A stretch of DNA of 64,000 bases from Mesoplasma photuris ATCC 49581 (GCF_000702725.1 NZ_JNJI01000005.1:20803-84802), one strand, 5' to 3'. Shown: positions 1 to 11,038, counted from the stretch's first letter. The notes: generated by a model from the letters alone, not told the origin. Made by a program: numbers and translations.

Positions 1-1
1 T

Positions 2-1516
2 AACCTAATTATTAATCCTAATTCAAAAACTTATAGTTATGATTCTGATGATTCGATTAAAGAATCTCTATCAATGGTTGGATTAGATTTATTAAACAAT
101 ATTAAAAATAAAAACTCATCAGCATCAAATCAATCAAAAAATTCAATTCAAATTTATGGAAAAGTATTTACTGAAATCTTAACAGCAATATCAATGATTC
201 AATTAAAACTTCAACTATTTGAATACGATAAAGCATTTCAACCAATTGATTCATTGCATTTATTTAATGGAGAAGAAAGTAATTCTGAATTTTTAAATCG
301 CATGTATTTTGGAAGAGAAGAATCTTTTAATGATTATTTGAAAAATGAAGACTTCCAATTAAATATTAAATTCGTTTTAAAAGAATTATCATACTATTTA
401 GGTAATATTAATAAAGATAAAGATCCTAACGGTTATATTTTACAAAGAGGAATTAATATATTATTTGGTGTACAAACTGAAGTGAAAGTAAAAGGCGATG
501 TAACTATGGAAAAAGCAAATGGGGGACCAATTGCAGCTATTTTTGCACCAGTTTTAAAAAGTTTAATTACAGATGAGACTATTGATATGATTTGAAATCA
601 AATTCCTGGTTATGTGAGTTGACTTACAAGTAAAGCAGCAGTTGCTAGAGCCTTAGATACAGATATGTTATATGGATTACTTGCTTCAGTTATTTATGGA
701 TTAAGTAATGATACTGAGATTAAAGGATTAAAAGTAATGACTGATGAAATCAGCAGCCTGGTTTGAATAGCTATTACAAAAATTGGACTTATCGAAAAAC
801 CATTTTCAACTTTATATAAAGGTGATTTAAGAACAGATGGAGTAATTAGTGTTGCTGGAAATGCACTTATTAATATTTATGATAAATTAGTAGAACAAAT
901 TCCGAATGGTGCAGAAGTGATTACAAAACTATTTGGTGATAAACCAATAAATTTAACAACTTTATTTGAAATTAAATTAAAGGATTTGATCGGAATAGAA
1001 TCAAAATCAAAAGATAGTTATTTATCTCAATCATTAACTGATTTAATCAATAAAGTTAGTGATGATCTAAATTTAAATAAAATTAATGAACCAAGTGATA
1101 ATCAAAAATATCAAATCTCTTTAAAAGAATTGCAAAATATTTTTAAAAACTTTTTAAACGGTAAATCAATTTCCGAAATTTTCGAAAGTATAAAACCTAT
1201 TTTAAAACCCGATGATCAATCTACAGATTTGATTAAAGAAATTGCTGGTATTCTTGAAAATATTTGAAAATCTTTAAATGCTAATGATGAAAATGATGAA
1301 AACATCAAATCTATGGATAAAGACTTTAAAGAACAAAATATCAAAATCATTAAAGAATCTCTAATTCAAGTTAATGCAAAAGATATTTATCAAAAAGGTG
1401 ATTTAAGTATTAATTATGTAAATATAGATGAAAATAAAACATATACATATACATTTGAATATGTTAAAAAATCACAAAATGACAACTTTATAATTACAAA
1501 AATTAATAAAAAATAG
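2..1516 (+). CDS. Surface lipoprotein, 3' part (MOLPALP-like), 5' end outside window
   Basis: The reading frame is open from base 2 to a TAG at 1514-1516 once UGA is read as Trp (for example at 592-594, 619 and 1265), giving 504 visible residues; the start codon, signal peptide and lipobox lie upstream of the window. The product is rich in Asn, Lys, Ile and Ser, with alternating amphipathic helices and a short basic C-terminus ending in KINKK. No enzymatic motif is visible. Its size and composition resemble the large MOLPALP-type lipoproteins of Mesoplasma and Spiroplasma, which are anchored to the outer face of the membrane; that family call is from general resemblance, not a search. It is followed by a strong terminator, so it ends its transcription unit. 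A function cannot be assigned. Confidence 0.7.
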
Positions 1517-1521
1517 TTTTT

Positions 1522-1551
1522 AAAACCATCAATATTATTGATGGTTTTTTG
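1522..1551 (+). terminator. Rho-independent terminator after lipoprotein
   Basis: A 12-bp perfect stem (1522-1533 with 1537-1548, arm AAAACCATCAAT) with a 3-nt loop runs into a T tract. It lies six bases after the lipoprotein stop. Confidence 0.9.
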
Positions 1552-1609
1552 TTGTTTAGGTCAGATATATTCTTAAATATAAATATAAATTATTAATAAG
1601 TAATGAACA

Positions 1610-1636
1610 TTGTTCGATACCTTGTTAAAATATAAT
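1610..1636 (+). promoter_or_regulatory. Candidate promoter of the hydrolase gene
   Basis: TATAAT at 1631-1636 is a perfect -10 box 17 bases upstream of the ATG. TTGTTC at 1610-1615 could be a -35, but the spacer is only 15 bp, so the -35 is weakly supported. Confidence 0.5.
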
Positions 1637-1653
1637 ATGAAAATGAGGTAAAA

Positions 1654-2637
1654 ATGGAAGATAGAAACTATTCGGCATTAGCCAGAACAATGATTAGTAT
1701 GTGAAACAACCATTTTTCTAAAACAATCATTCAAAGAGAAAATGCAACCAACGTAAAACTAAATTTTGTAAATATGTTTAATTTAAATCCTGTAAATTGA
1801 AACTCAAATAAAAAATTAGGCATTCAAGAATATAAAGAACCAACAATTAACTTTATGACCTCATCATTTGATGGAATAAAATTAGCCGGATCAATATGAT
1901 TAAACCCAGTTCCAACAAATAAATGAATTATTGGCTGTCATGGATTTAATTCTTCAAGATTTGATGTTTTATATTTAACATGACATTATAGAGAACTTGG
2001 ATATAATATTATAACTTTTGATTTCAGAAGTCATGGTGGATCTGATAAAGATATTGTTAGTTGAGGTATGAAAGAAAAAGAAGATTTAGTATCGATTGTT
2101 AAATGATTAACTCAAAACTATAAAGTTGATGAAATTGGTTTGGTTGGTACAAGCATGGGTGGATTTACTATAAACCACTTTATATTGACTGAAATAGAAT
2201 TAATCAAAAAAGTTAATGTTAAATGAGGAATTGCAGATTCAGCATATATGTCAGTACCAAAATTATTAGAGAGAATGGTTTCTAATAATGCTCCGGCACC
2301 ATTTAAAGGATATGCTAAAGAAGTGTTATCAGATATGATGCGTATTTATAAAAACGAATATGGTGTAAATCTTTATAATTTAAGTTTTATAGATTTAATC
2401 CAACCAAATAATAAATATGTGCCTATGTTATATTTACATAATCGTCATGATCGTATTACCGATTCTTTAGATAGTTTCAGTATGGCTAACATCAAAAATA
2501 ATATTGAAGGTAAACCAGAAAATGAATTTAGAATATTTGATGAAGGATATCATCATACAAAATCAATTATCGAGTTCGAAGATGAGTACAAAAAAATTTC
2601 AATTGATTTTGTAAAAAAACATCAACAAAACAAATAA
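1654..2637 (+). CDS. Alpha/beta hydrolase
   Basis: A 327-residue serine hydrolase of the alpha/beta fold. Visible elements are the oxyanion loop GCHGFNSSR (about residue 94), the nucleophile elbow GTSMGG (about residue 168), a candidate acidic residue in HNRHDRIT (about 270) and a late His pair in GYHHTKS (about 300). This order matches the Ser-Asp-His triad of the family. The N-terminus has one hydrophobic stretch but no clear signal peptide. The start follows GAGGT at 1645-1649. In Mollicutes such proteins are usually annotated as esterases or lysophospholipases; the substrate cannot be read from the sequence. It is monocistronic, between a terminator and the ileS leader. Confidence 0.88.
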
Positions 2638-2664
2638 ATATATAGATTAAAACATAAAATAACA

Positions 2665-2670
2665 TATAAT
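2665..2670 (+). promoter_or_regulatory. -10 box for the T-box/ileS transcript
   Basis: Perfect TATAAT about 20 bases before the structured T-box leader. I see no convincing -35 element. Confidence 0.4.
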
Positions 2671-2684
2671 TATTAAGAATACTA

Positions 2685-2906
2685 ATAGACACGACTTTTA
2701 TAAGATGTTACTCAGAGAACTAGCGTATGGTGCAAGCTAGCTAACTATTATTTAAGTTATCACTATTTTTAAACAGAAAAGAAAATTTTGATGAGTAGAA
2801 TTCTGCGGTGGCACCGTTAAAACCTTGAGATGATAAATATATAATGTATTTATTAATTAGGATGGTACCGCGATAAATCGCTCCTTATTTAGGAGCGATT
2901 TTGTTT
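2685..2906 (+). ncRNA. T-box leader (tRNA-Ile sensing) of ileS
   Basis: The stem I region carries AGAGA at 2714-2718 and the GGTGCAAG distal loop motif at 2729-2736, followed by a likely specifier ATT (Ile) at 2747-2749. The canonical T-box, AATTAGGATGGTACCGCG, lies at 2855-2872; its TGGT would pair with an uncharged tRNA 3' end with discriminator A. The alternative terminator follows at 2875-2906. Uncharged tRNA-Ile should stabilise the antiterminator and allow ileS transcription. A second T-box-like core, GCGGTGGCACCG, occurs upstream (about 2806-2817). Exact stem I boundaries were not folded. Confidence 0.9.
2875..2906 (+). terminator. T-box regulated terminator
   Basis: An 11-bp perfect stem (AAATCGCTCCT at 2875-2885 with 2891-2901) is followed by T-rich sequence. 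Its 5' arm lies directly after the T-box core, as expected for mutually exclusive antiterminator and terminator folds. Confidence 0.9.
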
Positions 2907-2924
2907 TATTAAAAGGAGATAAAT

Positions 2925-5654
2925 ATGGCAAATAAATATAAAGACACATTATTAATTGGACAAACCGATTTTGATATGCGTGCAGGTTTAAAAGATAAAG
3001 AACCTGTTTTTGAAAAAATGTGAGAAGATGACAAAATCTATCAAGAAAAATTATCATTAAATGAAGGTAAACCTCAATTTGTTTTACATGATGGTCCTCC
3101 ATATGCAAATGGTGATATTCATTTAGGACATGCATTAAATAAAACTTTAAAAGACATTATTGTGCGTTGAAAAAATGCTTCTGGTTACAAAGCTCCTTTT
3201 ATTATGGGATGAGATACACATGGTTTACCAATTGAAACAGCAGTTACTAAAACTGGTGTTGATCGTAAAGCGATTGATCCGGTTGAGTTTAGAAAATTAT
3301 GTGAAAAATATGCATGAGAACAAATTGAACGTCAAACAAAAGGATTTAAGCGTTTAGGGATGTTTACTGATTACGATACTAAATATGTTACATTAACTCA
3401 TGATTATGTTGTTTCTGAATTGCGTTTATTTGAAAAAATGTATCAAAAAAATTTAATTTACAAAGCTTTAAAACCAATTTACTGATCACCGTCATCAGAA
3501 TCAGCATTAGCTGAATCAGAAATTGAATATGCTGATATTAAATCACCAACAATTTATGTAGCTTGTGAAATTACTAATTCAAATCAATTTGTTGTCAAGG
3601 GCGATAACTTAGTTATTTGAACTACAACTCCATGAACAATTCCATCAAACCAATTAATTTCAGTTGGTGAAAAAATGGAATATGCAATTGTTAAACCATC
3701 AAATGATGATCGTCGTTTCATTATTGCTCACTCTTTAATTAATGCAGTATCTGAAGCGATTGGATGAACTGATGTTGAAGTGATCAGTATTATTAAAGGA
3801 ACAGATTTAGTTGATCTGGAATATGCGCACCCATTGTATGAATCAAAAATTGCTAAAGTAGTAATTGGACACCACGTAACTGATGAAGCTGGAACTGGTT
3901 TAGTTCATACTGCTGGAGGTTTTGGTGAAGATGATTATACCATTGTTAAAAATAACGGTATGGAACCTTTTGCTCCAATTGATAATCAAGGTAAATTTAC
4001 AGAAGAGATGGCTATCTATGATGAATCATTAGTTGGAAAATTTTATGATGATACAAATAAAGAAATCGGTCAAAGATTGGCAGAAAACAATAAATTATTA
4101 AAATTAAAATTTGTAACTCACTCTTATCCTCATGATTGAAGAACTAAAAAACCAGTTATTTACAGATGTACTTTACAATGATTTGTTGGTCTAGATAAAG
4201 TTAAATCAGAAATTTTAAAAAATGTTGATGGAATTGAAACAAATCCAAAATGAGCAAAACAACGTCTATATCAAGTTTTAGAAGATAGAACAGATTGAAC
4301 TATTTCACGTCAAAGACTTTGAGGAGTACCAATTATTGGATTCTATAATGAAAATGATGAATTAGTTTTAAATAATGAAATTTTAAATCATGCTATTACT
4401 AAAATTGAAGAATTAGGTGTTAATGCATGATTTAAAGAAACTGCAGATACATTTTTACCAAAAGAATATCAAAATCAAAACTTAAGAAAAGAAAAAGATA
4501 TTTTAGATGTTTGATTTGATTCAGGATCAAGTGCTATCGCATTACAAAATCGCTTCCCAGAATTATCACTACCATTTGATATTTACTTAGAAGGTAGCGA
4601 TCAATATCGTGGTTGATTCAATGCTTCAATGATTAACTCAACAGTTTATAGTGGTCAAGCACCATATAAAAAATTAGTTTCACATGGTATGACAGTTACT
4701 GAAAAAGGTGAAAAAATGTCTAAATCATTAGGTAATGGTGTTGATCCTGTGGATTTCTCAAATGACTTAGGAGCAGACATCTTAAGATTATGAGTTTCAT
4801 CAACTAACTATACTGATGATCAAAAATGAGGAAATGATATTATTAAACAAGTTTCTGAATCATACAGAAAAATAAGAAACACTATGAGATTTATTTTAGC
4901 TAATCTATCAGATTTTGATGCTGAGACTGATTACATTAAAGGATTATCACCAGTCGATCAATTTGCATTAAATAACTTAACAGAATTTAAAAACAAAGTT
5001 AAAATTGCTTATGATAATTTAGCTTACAATCAAGTTTATAATTTAGTTATTAACTATGTAACAAAAGATTTATCTTCATTCTATTTAGACTTTATTAAAG
5101 ATATTTTATATATTGAAAAGAAAGATAATGTAAGAAGAAGACAAGTTCAAACAGTTTTATTTGAACAACTATGAGTATTAATTGATACTTTAAGACCAAT
5201 TCTTGTTCATACAATCGAAGAAGTTTATCAATCATTTAACATTAAAGATAAATCAAAATCAGTTCATTTATTAGATTTAAGAGAACAAAATTTTGCTCAA
5301 TCTGAAGAATTTATTGCAGAATGAAATAATGTTTTAGCATTAAGAAATGATGTCAATAAAGCACTTGAAAATGCAAGAAATGAAAAAATTATTAACAAAG
5401 GTTTTGAAGCTGTTGTTGAAATTTCATTAAAACAAGGATATGAAACTTTAAAAGAAATTAAAGATTTATCTCAAATCTTTATTGTAAATGAAGTTATTTT
5501 TAATGAAGTGGATGCCGAATTTACTGAGCAAGTAATTTCTTCAATTAAAATATCACCTAAACAAGGTGGTAAATGTGAAAGATGTTGAGGAATTTTTGAA
5601 ACATTAATTGATAACGAAATTTGTGTTCGTTGTAATGAAGTAGTTAATTCTTAA
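2925..5654 (+). CDS. ileS: Isoleucyl-tRNA synthetase
   Basis: A 909-residue class Ia synthetase charging tRNA-Ile. The N-terminal HIGH signature appears as [18 protein letters not shown] (about residues 56-73) and the KMSKS loop as [10 protein letters not shown] (about 595). Between them lies the CP1 editing domain, including a TTTPWTIPSN-type segment and a [22 protein letters not shown] region. The C-terminus ends in a four-Cys zinc finger (KCERCWG...CVRCNE). Length is normal for the bacterial type. The ATG follows AAAAGGAGAT, and the gene is controlled by the upstream T-box. Many UGA codons specify Trp, so a standard-code reading would fragment it. lspA starts 14 bases after the stop. Confidence 0.98.
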
Positions 5655-5668
5655 AAGAAAGGAAATCT

Positions 5669-6496
5669 ATGTGATTAAACATTAAAGAAAAATTTATTAG
5701 TCATGAATATGGTTGAAAATGAAAATTAAGAGTAGCATTACCCTTATTAATCTTTTTAATCGCAATAGATTGAATTATAAAAGCGGTTGTAGTTGGACAA
5801 ATGGAATATGGTCAATCAATTAGTAATTGAATTCCGGGAGTAATTGGTTTGGATTACATCATAAATCCTGGAGCAGCCAAAGGAGTTGGAGCTGATAACA
5901 TGTCGCTAACAATTTCTTTAGCGTCATTTTCAACATTAATTGCTTTGATTGGTTGAATTTTTATAGCTGATAAAAAATGAAATTTAGCATTAACATTTAT
6001 TTTAGCAGGATCATTTGCCAACTTATTAGCTAGATCTTGAGCGCCGATGATTCCACTTGATGCGGTTGAAAATGCAGGTGTTAAAGGTGGAGTTGTTGAT
6101 ATGTTTAAATGAGAGTTTGATATATTTGGATCAAATTCTTATGTATTTAATTTAGCTGATCTTTGGGTAAATATTGGAATTGCAGTATTGATATTGGCAT
6201 TTATAATTGAAATATGAAATTTATGTTGAAAAGTTTATTTCAAAACTAAATGAGAAAACCAAACAATTGAAAATTTAAAAACTCATACTGGAATTGCAAT
6301 TATATTTGGTGTTGTCGGAAGTGCATTATCAATTTCAATGACAGTGATGATGTTTATTAATGGTATTAGTTATATATTATTTGCTTGATGCTTAGGTATA
6401 TTGATGATTTGAATTTGCGTGGCTTATATATTAAAAATAAGACATCATGATTTAATTAAAAATAAAAAGGGAGAGAATGATGAAAAAACAAATTAA
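5669..6496 (+). CDS. lspA: Lipoprotein signal peptidase (signal peptidase II)
   Basis: A 275-residue membrane aspartic protease that removes signal peptides from prolipoproteins. Visible family motifs are DWIIKAVV (about residue 35), NPGAAKG, AGSFANLLARS (residues 113-123), VVDMF with Asp144 and FNLAD with Asp164; the last two Asp match the catalytic pair of LspA. The conserved Asp of the N-x-x-D-R motif is replaced by Ala121 and there is an insertion of roughly 14 residues before Asp144. Two further hydrophobic segments after residue 200 make it longer than the usual 160-200 residues. The ATG is preceded by AAAGAAAGG; the second codon is UGA. The 3' end overlaps the next gene by 20 bases, implying translational coupling. 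Confidence 0.88.
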
Positions 6497-7400
6497 GTTA
6501 TCATCTACACAAAGTGGTGTTAGATTGGATAAATATTTATCAGAAGTATTAAAAGATGAACATGAATTCTCTAGAGCTTTCTTGCAAAAATTAATTAAAG
6601 ATGGAAATGTTTTAGTCAATGATGTAATTTCTAGTCAAAAACAGTTGCTTCAATTAGAAGATGTAATTATCGTTAATGTACCTGAACCTGAATCAACAGA
6701 TATTGTTGCAGAAAAAATTGATTTTGAAACACTATATGAAGATGAAGATATTTTGATCATTAATAAACCAAATAACATGGTTGTTCATCCGGGAGCTGGA
6801 AACACAAGTGGAACATTAGTTAATGCTTTATTAGGATCTATGGATGATTTATCAAGTATTGGTGGTGTTGAAAGACCTGGTATTATTCACCGTTTAGATA
6901 AACAAACTACAGGATTATTGATTGTTGCTAAAAACGACAAGGCTCATAAAGAGATGAGTAGAATGATTGCTGATCATGAAGTTTATAAAGAATATCAAGC
7001 ACTTGTTTGAGGAGTGATCAAAGAAAATAAAGGAATTATTGATGCTCCAATTGGAAGACACCAAAATGACCGTAAGAAAATGATGGTAACTCACAAAAAT
7101 TCTAAAGAAGCTAGAACTAAATTCGAAGTGATTGAAAGATTTGAAAATGCTTCTTTATTAAGAGTTTCAATCGAGACAGGAAGAACACATCAAATTCGTG
7201 CTCATTTTGCTTTTATTAAATTCCCAATCATGAATGATCCTGTGTATGGTCGTCTAACAGAAAAAACAACCGACTTCGGACAAATGCTTCATGCATATAA
7301 ACTTTCTTTTAAACATCCGATCACAAAAAAAGAAATTGAGATTATTGCTCCACTTCCAAGTGAATTTAATGATAAAATTAAAGAATTAAGAGGTGCATAA
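6477..7400 (+). CDS. rluD: RluA-family 23S rRNA pseudouridine synthase (RluD-like)
   Basis: A 307-residue enzyme with an N-terminal S4 RNA-binding domain (RLDKYLSEVL... through about residue 60) and a RluA catalytic domain. The catalytic Asp sits in HRLDKQTTGLLIVAK (about residues 138-152), and a later GRTHQIRAHF motif is present. The family isomerises uridines in 23S rRNA (or tRNA); the exact site is inferred only. The start is the first of two adjacent ATG codons (6477, 6480) after GGGAGAG. It overlaps lspA, and the next gene begins two bases after its stop. An in-frame UGA at 7008-7010 encodes Trp. Confidence 0.92.
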
Positions 7401-7401
7401 A

Positions 7402-8763
7402 ATGGAATTCAATTATACAGATGTAAAGTCGGCTCTAAAAACTTACTTCCAGAAGGAATTAAAGTATAAAGTTTACAAATCAAAAGTTAATGATAAAGTG
7501 ATTTATTTTTATAATAAATTTAATCATATCAAAGTTATTAAACTTGTCGATGATTCATCAACAAGTTTAGAAAACAATGAATTAGATTACATCATTAAAC
7601 AAGTTTCTGATAACTCATCAAAAACTAAAGTTATGAAAATTACAATTTCGGAAAGTGCTTCATCAAATGTTGAAGAAATCGGAGACGAAATTTTAGTTAC
7701 AGCAGATGCTAAAACTATTTATGATGAATTAGAACCATATTTTGATTCAATCGCTAAATTATCAATTTCAAAAGTTTCTGATGGATTGAAAAGAGAACAA
7801 GAATCAAGTTTAGCTGATTCTGATAAAAATGATGAACAACTAAATTACTTCCAAAAATTTATGACTGATATTAAGACTAATAAAGTTACAATATCATGAG
7901 GTTTATTGTTATTATTTGTTATCTTGCCAACTATTTTCTCAGTAATTGGAGCAATGTCTCCAGAATTGAGACTATTTCCAGAATCATCTAAATTGGTTTT
8001 TGGTGGAACTACTTATTCACTTTCAATTTTAGGTGGTCAATGATGAAGAATTTTCACATGAGGATTTGCACCAATCACAACGAATTTATTGATGAGTATA
8101 TTATTCTTATTCATTGTTGGAGTTGCTTTATTTAGAACATCAAAAATTGCTGAAAATAAATTAAAACCACTTAAATTCGGAATATCATTTTTATTATCAT
8201 ATGTATTATTAGGATTGTTTGCATCATCAGTATTACCAGGTGTTATTATGTCTGGCCCATTACCAATTCTTGGTATTCTTATTGGAATGACTGCAATGAG
8301 TTCATCTGGTGAAAAAACTCCCGTAGCTCGTTGAGCTAAATATAAAATGATTTGACCAATGGTAATAATTGTTTTCATAACTTTATTTACTGGTCAATGA
8401 ATGGATTTAACTTTAGTTTTATCAGGTTTAATTCTTGGTTCAGCATTTGTTGGATTAACAAAAGTTAATTTAAAAGAATGAAATTGAACTTATAGTATTT
8501 TAATTTTAATAATCTTAGCATTCGTGGTAGTTATTATGGTTTTCTTAATAATGGATCACTATATTCCTGCACAAGATATGAATGTTGTTGTGGCTTTGAA
8601 ATATTACGCAAATAATAATTTATTTGGTGGTGTTGATGGAGCAAATGCAATCCTTGAAAAAATTGGATGAATTGGAAGAATCTCCCCTGATGGTAATTGA
8701 ATGCCAGATGGTGTTCATCAAGAAGCTTTAAATAGTTTTTTAAAATTCAAAATTAGAGGTTAA
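7402..8763 (+). CDS. Rhomboid-like membrane protein, probably catalytically inactive
   Basis: A 453-residue protein with a soluble N-terminal domain of about 168 residues and roughly seven hydrophobic segments. The segment GGQWWRIFTWGFAP (about residue 211) closely resembles the GQWWRLFT entry motif of rhomboid proteases. A serine (Ser284, context IMSGP...LGILIG) occupies the place of the rhomboid GxSG nucleophile, but at the position of the catalytic His (context MDLTLVLSGLILG) there is Val339. Known rhomboids need the Ser-His dyad, so I infer a pseudoprotease. ATG 7402 is preferred over an in-frame GTG at 7393 because AGAGG sits correctly before it. The N-terminal domain is not recognised. 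Confidence 0.72.
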
Positions 8764-8764
8764 C

Positions 8765-9244
8765 ATGGGAAAAAGAGAAAATTATTTATCATGAAAACAA
8801 TATTTTATGACAATTGCTACAGCTAGTGCGATGAGAAGTAAAGATCCAAATACACAAGTTGGTGCTGTAATTGTTAATGGTTTAAATCAAATTCTTTCAA
8901 CGGGTTATAATGGATTTCCAAGAGGAATTGATGATGACATTTTCCCATGAGCAAATAGTGATGGTGAATGAGCTGAACTAAAATATCCATATGTTGCTCA
9001 TGCTGAATTAAATGCTATTGTTAGTGCTAAAACAGATTTAACTAATACTAGCTTGTATGTAACATTATTTCCGTGTAACGAATGTACTAAACTAGCAATT
9101 CAAGCCGGAATTTCAAAAATTTATTACATGGAAGATAAATACCACAATGATAAAGAATTTGTTACATCTAGAAAAATGCTAGATGCAGCTGGAATTGTTT
9201 ATGAAGCACTATTAGATTTAGAAATTAATATTGAAGTAAAATAA
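8765..9244 (+). CDS. dCMP deaminase (ComEB-like)
   Basis: A 159-residue zinc-dependent deaminase converting dCMP to dUMP, feeding thymidylate synthesis (thyA lies elsewhere in this window). The zinc site is clear: HAELNAI (His and catalytic Glu, about residues 79-85) and LFPCNECTK (two Cys, about 100). The N-terminal part (SAMRSKDPNTQVGAVIV) is also typical. The start lies two bases after the previous stop. A UGA Trp codon separates the N-terminal third from the rest. A short hairpin with a T run follows. Confidence 0.92.
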
Positions 9245-9268
9245 AAGCATTTGCTTTTATTTTTTTAA
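9243..9268 (+). terminator. Short hairpin with T run after the deaminase gene
   Basis: AAAAGCA pairs with TGCTTTT over a 2-base loop, followed by seven T. The loop is tight and the stem AT-rich, so termination may be partial. Confidence 0.45.
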
Positions 9269-9299
9269 TTCAAAATGTTAAAATTAAAGAAGGTGAATT

Positions 9300-9629
9300 A
9301 TGATTAAAAAAGTAGGAATAGATATTGTTGAAAATAATAGATTAAACTTAGAAGAAAAATTTTTAAGTAAAGTTTTAACAATCAAAGAAATTGATATTTT
9401 AAATGCTAAAACTTCAGATAAATCAAAATTAGAATTTCTTGGTGGACGTTGAGCAATCAAAGAGGCGATTATTAAAACTTTGGATCAAAAAATTCCGATG
9501 AATGCAATTGAGATTAATTATGATGATCAAGCACCAATTATTTTGAATGAAGATTTAAAAAATATTCACATTTCAATTTCTCATGAAACAAATTATTCTG
9601 TAGGAATGGCGGTAAGAGAAGATGATTAG
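9300..9629 (+). CDS. acpS: Holo-[acyl-carrier-protein] synthase
   Basis: A 109-residue phosphopantetheinyl transferase that moves 4'-phosphopantetheine from CoA to a serine of ACP. Diagnostic segments are VGIDIVENNR (metal-binding Asp, residues 5-14), FLGGRWAIKEAIIK (about 46-59) and the late ISISH motif. Start at ATG after AAGAAGGTG. The stop overlaps the start of folA (ATGATTAG), indicating coupled translation. No fatty acid synthesis gene is visible in this window; ACP in Mollicutes probably serves acyl transfer. Confidence 0.9.
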
Positions 9630-10104
9630 TCTAATATGAGCACAAACTCAAAAAGGTGTTATTGGTAATAAAAATAGTCTCCCATGATCAATTCCTGAGG
9701 AGATGAAACATTTTCGAGCTACTACACTAAACAGTGATATTTTGATGGGGAATAAGACTTTTATATCAATGGGTCAAAAACCACTTCCAAAACGCTTAAA
9801 TTATGTATTATCAAGCAATGCAAAAGCACTGTCGGTTAATAATAAAGATAATTTGATTTATATAGATGATATTTCTGATCTAATTAAGAAATATAAAAAC
9901 AATCCAGACAATAAATTATATGTGATTGGTGGTAGTCAAATATTTAATTTGTTTTTTGATCATGCTGATGAAATTATTAGAACAATAATCAAAGAAGATT
10001 ATGAAGGTGATGTATATATTGAAAATTTCAATTATAATAAATTAAGTAAAGTGAAACAAATTGATTACGATGAGTTTTACATAGAATACTTTGAAAGGGA
10101 TTAA
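9622..10104 (+). CDS. folA: Dihydrofolate reductase
   Basis: A 160-residue DHFR reducing dihydrofolate with NADPH. The N-terminus MISLIWAQTQKGVIGNKNSL with PW following matches the substrate and cofactor loop (A-x-x-x-x-G-x-I-G...LPW), ILMGNKTFISM is the NADPH-binding segment, and LYVIGGSQIF is the conserved GG motif near residue 115. The start overlaps acpS by eight bases and the early UGA codon (Trp6) splits the frame in the standard code. It supplies folate for thyA. Confidence 0.93.
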
Positions 10105-10106
10105 CT

Positions 10107-11018
10107 ATGAGTACAGAAGTTACAACAACAATCGAACAAGAGGATAAAGTAAAATTTGATCCATTAAAAATGACTTACATGTGATTACCATTATTACACA
10201 TGAAAAGAAAATCTAAAAAAATCGTTAGAAAAAATCGTCGTGAAGCAGGATATTATTCAGAAGAATTTTGTTATGATTGAACAAAAAAACAAGCAAAACA
10301 TCTTTTAAACGTTTTAAACGTTACTGTTAAAGTAGAAGGACTAGAAAATTGATTAGATACTGGTCTTGTTTTAGCACCAAACCATCAATCAAATATTGAT
10401 CCAGTTATTTTATTAGCTATGAATGATTTTTCAGTTCAACAACCAGTTGCATTTATTGCAAAAGAAGAATTATGAGATGATAAAACATTTGGAAACTTCG
10501 TACGTTTAATCGATGTTATTCCTTTGGATCGCAACAATCCTAGAAGTGCTGTAGCTGCTTTTAAAGAAGCGAAAGAATTGATTGTTGAATTTAAGCGTTC
10601 AATGGTTATTTTCCCAGAAGGAACAAGATCTAATTCTCAAAAAGTTGGTGAATTTTTAGACGCTTCAATGAAAATTGCTCAAATGGCAAATGCGCCGGTT
10701 GTTCCAGTTACTTTCATAAATTCTCATTTAGTTTTTGCTCCAGATCGTCCAAAACACGTTGAAGTAAAAGTGGTTTTTGGTAAACCAATTCCTGCTTCAA
10801 AACATATTTCATTAGCAACTGCTGCTTTAACAAATAATGTTAGAAAAGAAGTTGTAGCTAACTTAGAAAAATGAGAAAACAAGGAAATGCATCAAACAAT
10901 TGGAGTATCTCCTAAAAAATTATTAAAACAAAAAGAAAAAGAATTAGAAGCGATCAAAAAAGCCAAAAAATCTAATTCAAAAAAATCAATTAAAGATATC
11001 TTTAAAATTGTAGATTAA
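10107..11018 (+). CDS. plsC: 1-acyl-sn-glycerol-3-phosphate acyltransferase
   Basis: A 303-residue membrane-associated acyltransferase making phosphatidic acid. Catalytic motif NHQSNIDP (HX4D) is near residue 92 and FPEGTRSNS near residue 170; a later APVVPVTFI segment also fits. A lysine-rich tail follows the domain (about 255-303). Together with cdsA in this window it forms the early phospholipid pathway. The start is two bases after folA, with AAGGG upstream, and the gene ends in a terminator whose stem includes the stop codon. Confidence 0.93.
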
Positions 11019-11038
11019 TCTACAATTTTTTATTTTTT
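11004..11038 (+). terminator. Terminator of the deaminase-acpS-folA-plsC unit
   Basis: An 11-bp stem (AAAATTGTAGA at 11004-11014 with 11019-11029), TTAA loop, then a long T-rich run. The plsC stop lies inside the hairpin. Confidence 0.92.

Noticed and set aside
2925..5654. Apparent multiple frameshifts and internal stops in ileS, polC, guaA and PTS genes
   Set aside because: All breaks are UGA codons in frame with both flanking parts; with UGA as Trp the genes are full length. This is code 4, not pseudogenisation.
7393..7401. GTG start for the rhomboid-like gene
   Set aside because: ATG at 7402 has AGAGG at the right distance; the GTG lies inside that region and within the end of the preceding gene.
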